Assembly (NCBI RefSeq): GCF_043290135.1
Contig: NC_134709.1
Span: 66,752,556-66,816,555, forward strand
Reading direction: 5' to 3'
Length of the DNA stretch: 64,000 nucleotides
Origin: Rhipicephalus microplus
Taxonomy: Eukaryota > Arthropoda > Arachnida > Ixodida > Ixodidae
Position numbers and translations under genes: made by a program. Shown one piece after another: positions 54,392-62,784 of this stretch. Numbering within the stretch: the stretch's first letter is position 1; each line of letters begins with the position of its first letter. The notes beneath the pieces are model-generated. The model saw only the letters and a program-made list of their open reading frames with translations, searched no databases and had not been told where the DNA came from.

Positions 54392-56672
54392 CTACTTTGC
54401 CTTAATATACTGTTGCGTACGTGAAGACGGTGGCGTAACGGTAGACGTCTCGTCTTGGGCAAAGTCAAAGACTGAGGCGTAGCGTGTGATCACCTCCTGC
54501 AGCAGGGACCGTTCAATTGATGGAAGTGACTTGTTAATCATACGGTCAATGCTGGCAGAATAGTCGCGGTACGAGTTGGCGTGGGGTTTCTTTACCTCCA
54601 CCGACAGTTGGAGTGACCGTATGGTAAGAGTACTTTGCTCTTGAAAGCTTGCCAATTTAAGTCCTGCAGGCAGATATATGGGCTGCGCGGAAACGTTCAC
54701 AGTCCACAAATCGGCACAACCATCGACGATGAGCACGAGGCAACGAGGCACGATAACGTTTTTCTTAAGGGCGTTACTGAAGTTCGGCTCGGCTAAACCA
54801 TAGTAAGAACCCGCACAAGAACGCGAAGAGTTTACACGCACAAACATTGCGGTATGTGGGGCCAAGCAGACGTCTTCAGACACGGAAAACACTTCCAAGC
54901 AGTCATCAATGGTATCTTTTGTCAATGGAGGCGGCAACACGGGACGAAAAATAATCCCACCACTACCACAATCTAGAGTTGCACCACATTCCCGCAAAAA
55001 ATCTATACCTAGAATGACGTCATGGGTCGCTCGTGCAAGCACCGTTAGTTCCGCTCGAAACGTTTGATTTCCTATAGAAAGTAAAACAGAACAAACTCCA
55101 ACAGGGCTCAACGTTTCTCCCCCTACGCCGCGGAACGTAGCACTCCGATTCCAAGCAAACATTACTTTCGTCCCTCGGCGATTTTTAAAAGACATGCTCA
55201 TTATGGAAACGGCAGCACCGGTATCAACTAGTGCAACAGTACTCACATTGTCTACAAAAACACTCACTTTGTTCTCAACCATTACAACACAAGGGGGTCT
55301 TGCGGAAGATGATTTTGCGGCCTCGCCCCCATTGGTCGCACCAGTTAGTTTCCCAGTGGTGGTGGCGTCCCCGAGCGGCGACGCGGAGACGCGGAGACGG
55401 GGATCGCTGTTGGCGTGCTGGTGGTGGGGTAACGCTGCGGTCGGAGCAAGGCGAGTCAGCACGTGCTGCGTGTTGCTGTTGGAAAGAGCCCTGAAATGGT
55501 CGAGACTCGCCAGCAGGTACATAGGGCGTGTACACGTTGAAACGTGGAGCTCGCTGCTGGCGACGGTAGCAGTACCTAGCGATGTGTCCAGGTAGCCCAC
55601 AGTTGTAGCAAGTACGGGTGTCGCGTCTAGTCGTCCCCGGTGAAGTAAACCTCGTCGGTTGATAAAAGCCGGGCGATGGTGGTCGAGGAGTGAATCGCTG
55701 TGACGCAGCTTGCCTGCGTTCCTGGATTCCGAGTGGTCGTTCACTCCTCCGTTCGAACCGATCGGTGTAATTCGGGCGAGGCTCAAAGTAGCTCTGTCGC
55801 ATCCGAGGTACCAGTGGTTCACGGGGCCGTTGGTCGAATGCACACTGATGGTAGACACTAGCGGTGTCCACAGCTTGCAGTTGAGCAAGTTCTTCCTTGA
55901 CCACTCGTCTTATAAGAGAAGAGATCTCGTCCTGCGATGGAAGGTTGACACTTGCAATCGTGGGCACGTTGTCAAGACGTCCAAATTTTGGTAGGACTCT
56001 CCTCCTCTTTAGGGTTTCAAACGCTCGGCAGTGTCTCCTTAGGTCGGAAGGTGTGTATAAGTCTTCCTTAGTGATAAGGAAATTGTACACGTCTTCCGCG
56101 ATGCCCTTGAGGACATGACCTACCTTATCTTCGTCACACATGGTCGCACTCACGATTCCGCAAAGCTTCAAGACGGCCTCGATGTAGGTGGTGCATGTTT
56201 CGCCAGGTGACTGAGCTCTGCGTGAAAGCGTTTGCTCCGCCTGCTTGACCTTAGCTGTTGAGTCACCAAAACATCTCTTCAGCTCGTCCACGAAAATGTC
56301 TCATGTGGTCAATGCACTCTCATGGTTGTCGAACCAAAGAGACGCGGTGCCGACGAGAAAAAACACCACGTTCTCGAGCTGCTTAGCAGTGCTCCAGCGG
56401 TTGCTGCGACTCACTCTTTGGTAGTGCTTGAGCCAGTCGTCAACATCGTCATCCGGCTGCCCCGAAAAGGTCCTCGGCTGACGTTCCGGCATGCCGCAGC
56501 GATCTTGTCCTGGCGGGTGAGCGTGTTGCTCATCAGCAACGAGGTTGTTATGGCCTGCTCCCGCGTCCTCCATGTCTGGTAGCTGTGGTGGCAAGCCTGC
56601 CAAGCGTCTGCTCCGTCGCAAAATTGGTAGAACTGGGTCGTCCAGATCGATGTACCCGGCACCTTCCACCAA
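54392..56672 (-). mobile_element. Ty3/Gypsy gag-protease part, 3' truncated
   Basis: The minus strand encodes gag (56672-56299: RTFSGQPDDDVDDWLKHYQ, FFLVGTASLWFDNHE), then after one in-frame TGA (56298-56300) more gag (56291-55275) with a CCHC knuckle (CYNCGLPGHIARYC). An overlapping frame, 55888-54392, carries the retroviral-type aspartic protease (VALVDTGAAVSIMSMSFKN, DVILGIDFLRECGATLDCG) and the spacer towards RT. The RT is absent: the sequence leaves the element near 54390. The gag stop suggests an inactive copy. The LTR-like sequence at 56675-56989 lies directly upstream. Confidence 0.9.
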
Positions 56673-56674
56673 AC

Positions 56675-56989
56675 TGTTGCGAGTGACTGTGTTTATTTAC
56701 AGATGAGGTGAAAAGACGTTGTGAAATAACAGCGTACTTCTGAGACAGGCGAAGAACGCTTCCACCCAACCACACAGTCCAGGCGCCCGAAGATGCGCGA
56801 GCCTACGAAGATGCACGAAGATGCGCGAAGATGCGCGAGCCTACGGGACGCGGAAGAAGAAGAAGAGTAGTGGAGCGGCGCCTGGACTGTGTGGTTGGGT
56901 GGAAGCGTTCTTCGCCTGTCTCAGAAGTACGCTGCTATTTCGCAACGTCTTTTCACCTCATCTGTAAATAAACACAGTCACTCGCAACA
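56675..56989 (-). repeat. Palindromic presumptive 5' LTR
   Basis: Two 113-bp arms (56675-56787 and 56877-56989) are inverted repeats with two mismatches, around an 89-bp spacer rich in gaagatgcgcg units. On the minus strand the unit begins TGTTGCGAGTG and ends CACTCGCAACA, giving TG..CA ends. It is directly followed by gtttggtggaaggtgcc and then gag. Both arms carry gtaaataaac, which includes AATAAA in the distal arm. I infer an LTR. A foldback element inserted next to gag is an alternative. Confidence 0.75.
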
Positions 56990-57269
56990 ATACTATACTA
57001 CGTGACAACTCATCGTAACATGTGAGTGAAGACTACAGAAGCGGAGCTTCGGCAGATTCGTATTGCTCCGTATGTATTACGGCAGCTCGCGGCCGATTTC
57101 GGTGTTTCTCGCTCGCATCGTTGACGCGTTAGTGTCATACGACCAGTATAATTTTGTTGCAGAACTAAACAGCGCGTTTGCGGCTGCACACTGGCCCACT
57201 TCGTCATAAATCATAAACCATGCATGCATACTTTGGAAGAAGGGCATGCTCAAAAGGTAGTGCTAATGG

Positions 57270-57465
57270 CCGTTCCACGCGCTTCCCGCACAGCCGCAAC
57301 GCACGTGCCGGAACTCCTACCACACGTAAGCGGGGGTCGAATAAGCCAATTGGCGACACTCTTTCACCCTCCGCAGCGTCGCCAATTGGCTTATTTGTCC
57401 CCCGCTTACGTGTGGTAGGAGTTCCGGCACGTGCGTTGCGGCTGTGCGGGAAGCGCGTGGAACGG
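57270..57465. repeat. Foldback: 88-bp arms, 20-bp loop
   Basis: 57270-57357 and 57378-57465 are complementary with two mismatches. The arms contain cgcacagccgcaacgcacgt and aagccaattggcga. The loop is ctttcaccctccgcagc. The centre of a degenerate inverted repeat at 27090-27265 uses a similar ggagggtgaaagagcgtcgcc sequence, so this may be a foldback family. Confidence 0.85.
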
Positions 57466-57900
57466 ATGAAAAAAAAATAGCGGATGGCTTTTCCGCAAAG
57501 TGAAAATAACCGCATTTCGCGTACGAGGGTTCCCGCAACCGTTTCATTCTCACAAAAAGAAAGAGCATTTCAGCGAGACAAATCGAAAAAAAACATCAGT
57601 AAACCCGATTACTGCTTTTTGACGCAGTGCGAAGGTGCGCTTCGTTTCTGTAGCTTCCACACTGCTGCCAAGAAAAGTTATCGCCGAGCGTGTCCAAGAC
57701 TACATACTTTCTCTTTCTCCTCCCTCTTCTACCTTTCATTCATCATGATCAGCATCCTCAATTTCCTTCACTCTCGCTTTTTATGGCCACCCTTAGCTAA
57801 TTGTACATGGCTATGTTGTGGTCCTCCATCTTACGTCATTACTGGTTGAACATAGGAGAGGCCTTTGTACTGCAACGGGCGTCGTCAGGCCGATGATTAT

Positions 57901-57913
57901 GATTATAATGAAT
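57901..57913. repeat. 13-bp target-site duplication (left) of SINE
   Basis: gattataatgaat occurs here and at 58156-58168, exactly bounding the SINE. Confidence 0.9.
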
Positions 57914-58155
57914 TGATAGATTGATATGTGGGGTTTAACGTCCCAAAACCACCATATGATTATGAGAGACGCCGTAGTGGAGGACTCCAGAAATTTTGAC
58001 CACCTGGGGTTCTTTAACGTGCACCCAAATCTGAGCACACGGGCCTACAACATTTCCGCCTCCAACGGAAATGCAGCCGCCGCAGCCGGGATTCGAACCC
58101 GCGACCTGCGGGTCAGCAGCCGAGTACCTTAGCCACTAGAACACCACGGCGGGGC
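57914..58155 (-). mobile_element. Tick tRNA-derived SINE, recent copy
   Basis: It is near-identical to 29918-30168. The tRNA-like head on the minus strand (box A tctagtggctaagg, box B gcgggttcgaatcc) lies at the right and the tgattgat-like tail at the left, with perfect 13-bp target duplications. Confidence 0.93.
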
Positions 58156-58452
58156 GATTATAATGAATCCTCTCCTGCTTTTCCTCCTCACCCTCACATC
58201 ACTTCCAAACCCCTTGTAGTGCTATCTATACATGGCTATGTTTCCGCTTTGATCTTCTGGGGCTACGCACAGTTTCAAGCAGTCTCCGGCATTGACACAA
58301 CTGAAGCCTAAGCAGCTCCGCTATTAAAAAGGTGATTGATCTGTGACAATTGAAGGGGTGACGTCGGCCATGCTTTTCGTATTGTTTCCTATCACTGAGA
58401 CCGCAGTTTACCTCTTCAGCAATCAAACATGCGCTGGCCGCGCATCACGTAC

Positions 58453-58797
58453 CGAAATGATGAATCCCAAGCGAAACTGGTCCTCCATTTTGGGCAGCAT
58501 GCCGAGCGCCCTGTTGAAGACGTCAGCCGTGACGAGTTGGTCGCCGCTGCACCTGACCACACTGAACAGAGATGGGGGCACAATGTGCGCGTGCGTCTTG
58601 ATTATCACGTAATCGACCATGCCGGTGCCCACGCCCAGGCCGTAGGCGCTCAGCCGATCCTTAACTGGTGAAATGCTAATCATTACGTTGAAGGGTGAGC
58701 TTTTTAACTCGTAGATCAGCTTATAGTAGGAGCTGACGTAATGGCCGATAAGAGTGTTGCAGTTGTCTCCCGGAAAATTCCAGTCCACATTTACTGC
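58453..58797 (-). CDS. GH18 chitinase-like exon with mutated catalytic motif
   Basis: On the minus strand, acceptor ggttaatcacgcag and donor ATTTCG|GTACGTG enclose 345 bases encoding AVNVDWNFPGDNCNTLIGH, LSAYGLGVGTGMVDYVIIKT and PKMEDQFRLGFIIS. VNVDWNFP is the GH18 signature strand, DGxDxDxE-YP in active chitinases. The catalytic acid Glu is Asn here and the first Asp positions are changed, so hydrolysis is not expected. A second acceptor four bases in (58793) would give phase 1, matching the exon at 59175-59119; the first acceptor gives phase 0. Ticks have many such chitinase-like GH18 proteins. Confidence 0.88.
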
Positions 58798-59118
58798 CTG
58801 CGTGATTAACCCCAAAAGCAGCTGTTCATGAACGAGATATGCAACCGTGGCAAACTTCAGTACTGATAGCTAACCAAAGCATGTCAGATAGTTTACAACA
58901 CGAAACGTGACAAAATGCATCGACTATATAACGATACTTTGAAGTGCAACATGTGAGCGCAGGAAATTAGGTGTTTCGATTTCCCTTCATATGAGACGAG
59001 TAATTTTGAGATGTGCACGTGTATCCAGCCAGTGACGAGGGCTCGTTTATGTGCCTCTTCGTTCGAAAAGGGTGCCTCATGCTGTGAGAATATTTCACGC
59101 ATAAGCACATGTTTTTAC

Positions 59119-59175
59119 CTCGGCGAAAATCTCTTCTTAAACATGTCCACTTGTATTGTCGTAATCGTTGAAACA
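59119..59175 (-). CDS. Short GH18 exon bridging the first and second barrel exons (candidate)
   Basis: On the minus strand, acceptor cattttacctttgtag and donor GCCGAG|GTAAAA enclose 57 bases. In phase 1 it encodes FQRLRQYKWTCLRRDFRR. Joined after QYLIYS it gives the helix that precedes the VNVDW strand in GH18 proteins (compare the usual xFVxSVxxFLxxYxFDG). An internal donor at ACAT|GTTTAAG would give the more usual spacing. Only phase and position support it. Confidence 0.5.
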
Positions 59176-59361
59176 CTACAAAGGTAAAATGCTTAAGTAA
59201 TGTGATTTTCAGGTCCTCAGCGCCGCACTTAGCTTCACCGTAATTATCATTTTGAACCATTCATGTGTTTTCTATTTGTGTCGGAATCGAAGTTCCTGAA
59301 ACCCTTGTGAACGCTCACCTCCCATGGCTGCTTGGCGTTCCTGATCTCCCGTTGCACTGAA

Positions 59362-59826
59362 TATATCATCATCATCATCGTCATCATCATCATCATCATC
59401 AGCCTGACTACGTCCACTGCAGGACAAAGGCCCCTCCCATGATCCGCCAGTTATCCCGGTCCTGTGCTTGCTGCTGCCAATTTATACCCGCAAACTTCTT
59501 AATCTCATCTGCCCACCTAACCTTCTGTCTCTCCCTAACCCACTTCCCTTCTCTGGGAATCGAGTTAGTTACCCTTAATGACCAGGGGTTACCCTGTCTA
59601 CGCGCTACGTGCCCGGCCCATGTCTATTTCCTCTTTTTTATTTCAACTATAATATCCTTAACCTTCGTTTGTCCCCTAATCCACTCTGCTCTCTTCTTCT
59701 CTCTTAAGGTTACACCTACCATTCGACAAGCACTCTCAAATTATGACAGGTAGATTGCCACTATTCCTCAAGAGGAAGGTATATAGCAGCTGTATTTTGC
59801 CGCTACTTAGCTACGGAGAAGAAACC
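59362..59826 (-). mobile_element. LINE 3' end with inverted 5' segment
   Basis: The minus strand from about 59715 to 59400 encodes the C-terminus of a common tick LINE (WAGHVARRQGNPWSLRVTN, GKWVRERQKVRWADEIKKFA) and ends in an (ATC)n tail (59362-59400). Directly beyond its 5' side, 59716-59826 reads on the plus strand MTGRLPLFLKRKVYSSCILP and LLSYGEET, which lies further upstream in the same kind of ORF. A 5' segment inverted relative to the 3' segment is the signature of twin priming. Confidence 0.75.
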
Positions 59827-60115
59827 TGAATATATCAGGTACTGCCGAATGACAGGGTGCCCAGCCACAAAGGACAAGTTTATGCTGTCTTCGCGCTCTC
59901 CACCGAGGGTGAAGTACACGGTGATGTTGTTGTTGTGATCCGAGAGTTGGCGTCTGTTCGTCATGTTGAGCAGAGCTTGCAGGTAGGGTACAGCAGTCGG
60001 GTATTTCCACACGATCGAGCCGTCCAAGTAAGTGGCGTAGCCGTACACGACAATCGCCGAGCAGTAGTACATCGGCAGAAGAGTGTGCAGGTACGGCTCC
60101 TGGAGCCGCCAGTAC
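59826..60115 (-). CDS. N-terminal GH18 chitinase-like exon
   Basis: The minus strand encodes YWRLQEPYLHTLLPMYYCS, then AIVVYGYATYLDGSIVW, and NNNITVYFTLGGEREDSIN followed by LSFVAGHPVIRQYLIYS. This covers the first GH18 strands (CSAIVVYGYA corresponds to CTHLIYAFA) and the third (TVYFTLGG corresponds to LLAVGGW). The likely acceptor is ggctactcgcag at 60116-60127; tctag upstream at about 60163 is an alternative. The donor is TTCAG|GTTTCT at 59825, and its intron side already belongs to the inserted LINE. The exon is phase 2 to phase 1. Further 5' exons, including a signal peptide, were not found. Confidence 0.85.
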
Positions 60116-60164
60116 CTGCGAGTAGCCGTGTAGCCATCAAGTGGACGTGTTGCGAAAGCCACCT

Positions 60165-61000
60165 AGATTCCGTCGTTGCAGCAGAATTCGAGAACAGGCT
60201 GCCTCGGTGACCGCGATGTATGCATTTAACGCTCATACAACGTAATTTGGAAACTGGATTCATCTTATGGTCCAGAAGCGTATTGTGCGCCATACACGCA
60301 GAAACTATTGCATTCATTGCCTTAAGTAACAAAACCTTTTTACTCTCGAGTTTTTTAATATTAACGGCAGGGGACTCTGGCACTGCGATCGTCCAGCTAC
60401 CATGGTAATAATGGGTAGTAGAAAAATTTGTCTAGGGGAATGATGGGTAATGGACAAGTGTGCCTAGTCTTCGTGCTTGCGGAACTCAAACGCACAAGTG
60501 GCTTTGTTTATTGCTTTGTTTCACTTTGTTTCGAATGAAAGAACAGACCGTTGTGAGCTTCGTGACTCGATTCGAATTGCTGAGCATAAAATGGTTAAAA
60601 TGGTGAAGCGTGACTTCCGAAGATTTGCTAATTATCCTCCCGTGGCCAAGTGTCTTCAACCCACGTGAAGTCAAACATTAAACGAGCGTACGAAAGTTTG
60701 ACGAATATGGCTACTACCTACCATTTCTCTGCTTGCTGATGCATCGTGCAATGCAGCCCCCCAACGGCATTAGTGGCAGAGTTCCGTCAAGTGCACTTAT
60801 AAGAAGCTATCATTTTTATCCTTCAGATGGCTGTAAATTCTACTGCTCTCCTGGTCATCGATTGTTTCTTACAAATCACGCAACTCTCTGAAGTGAAGAG
60901 TATTTTTTTTTCTGCGAAACATATTTTAGCGAACTATGGTGATGAACGTATCTTTGTGTCTAGCCCCCTACGACTTTGTGCTCTCGCGGTCTTTCCGTTT
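60165..61000. other. No exon recognised upstream of the GH18 exon
   Basis: The signal-peptide exon of the GH18-like gene should lie at higher coordinates. No hydrophobic leader with ATG and a donor was seen here. Confidence 0.35.
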
Positions 61001-61930
61001 ATCAGACGTATACTAATATTGGTATGGCTTAGCATGACTGTATGACGAACATAACCTACCGGTTATAAAATAAAATTAATTAAATACATGACCATCAGCA
61101 TGATTTACATGTCATGGTCTTCGTGCTCTTGGGACCGTTTATTTAGCTCGACATGTTCCAAATTTGGCAGAGTGAATGACGAACATAGGTGAGAGGCTCG
61201 AACGTGCAAATCATGACATGCTTATAATGTACGGCGCGTTTACCTGATCGAATATGGTGGAGCACGTGTCCGCCTAATTAAATGGATATACGCCAAATTG
61301 GCGTTGCTGGACATGATTGTATAAATAACCATATGGGTTGTTCGTAACATGAAAATCATCACACGTACAGAATGATTTACCCTGCCACGCTCATAGTGCA
61401 CTAGCTGACTCTAGTATGAACACAAATGACAGGTCGTGACATGAAAATAATTAAGTGCATGTCCTCTGGGCCATGATATACAGCAGTGCTCACAGTGTGC
61501 TTGCTGCAGTACGACTATAGCTCAATATACGCCACAATTGGTATTGTGTGACGTCACTTTGTGAAAACCAAAAGTGCTACGTTCTGGTATGAAAATAAAG
61601 ACATGTATATCTTGTACTGCAGCATAGATTTACATACGAGGCTTATGGTGAGGTCGAAGCAGTTTCACTGGCTTGATGTACGCCAAAGTTGTATTTCCTT
61701 GCATGACTGTAGAAGGATTACAAATTACAGATGACATGAAAGTCATGCCATGTATTTCAAGTACGGCATGATTAGCACAACACTAACCTGGTGGGATGCC
61801 AGCCATATTAAACTGATTTTTAGCAAAATTGGTTGGGTATACATGAGTCCGGGACGAACATAACTCACTGGTCGTGCATTTTATGTATTGAGAATATACG
61901 TTTTATGGTCATGATATTACCCAAATCGTA
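61000..61930. repeat. Degenerate tandem repeat, unit about 140-150 bp
   Basis: The ordered phrases tatacgccaaattgg, catgactgta..gacgaacata, catgaaaatcatgacatgta and gcatgattta recur. The tacgccaa-like phrase appears near 61285, 61530, 61675 and (as tagcaaaattgg) 61818, and gacgaacata near 61042, 61175 and 61853. Copies are strongly diverged and some units look deleted or enlarged. No coding capacity. Confidence 0.65.
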
Positions 61931-62780
61931 CATGCTTGCTATGAGAAACATGCAACAGGGAACTTCACGTCATCACAAAATTTAATTTGCCTCAAAAGAC
62001 GAAAACAAGGCGATGTGTGAAATTTCATGTTGGCTGCTTCGAACTACACCAACTCTCAAAGCACGTGTGATCTGACAATTTTTTTTAGAATAGTTTTTCT
62101 TGGAATACTTGAAACGCAGAAATATTGTTCTGTCTATCACCCGAAACGATTCAGTCACCTGGCCAAAGTTAAATCATTTCCTCAACGGCCAGCCATCTTG
62201 ATCAGGTGGCTGCACGCGTTCAGACTTCTGCACATTGTCGATAAAAAAGCAAATATGGCGGATAACCGAGGCGCAACGGCAATGCAGCCGTATTACGTGT
62301 TCCTTTCTGGAAAATTCATTGATACGTAGTCATAAATTTTTGGTAATTTTACGCCCTAGAATAATTACGTCTGACGTACGCTTCACTGCAAATGGGACGC
62401 TATGCATGAAAAAGCACTCTGCTTAAGACATGTTGCTGCCACCTGCCAGAGGCGCAGGGTCCTGTACAAGCTCCTGTTTCCAGACATTACTGCCAGATGA
62501 ATTCCATATCTTACGCAGCGCCCCTCCAGACAGAAGACTAATGCCGTTTGACGACAATTGCAAAGAAGCATGCAGACACGTGGTCGTTTCTGTAGGAGAG
62601 AAGCTCCTTAAGGCGTGGATTGAGCATCCCGTCGTGATTGTGTGTAGTCACCTCTCGTTAGTTCTTGAACCGGCCGTAGAGGGTATTACTTGTGCATATA
62701 ATGAAAAGCATATACGCTGAAAAATACAAATGGTACGACACTAAAGGAAGTTGCTTGCATTATAAATGATAAAAATCACA
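61930..62780. other. No gene recognised
   Basis: A plus-strand frame of 97 codons (62430-62720) lacks recognisable domains or splice context. Confidence 0.35.
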
Positions 62781-62784
62781 GCAT

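Noticed and set aside
62430..62720. Plus-strand 97-codon frame
   Set aside because: No recognisable domain, splice context or repeat relationship.
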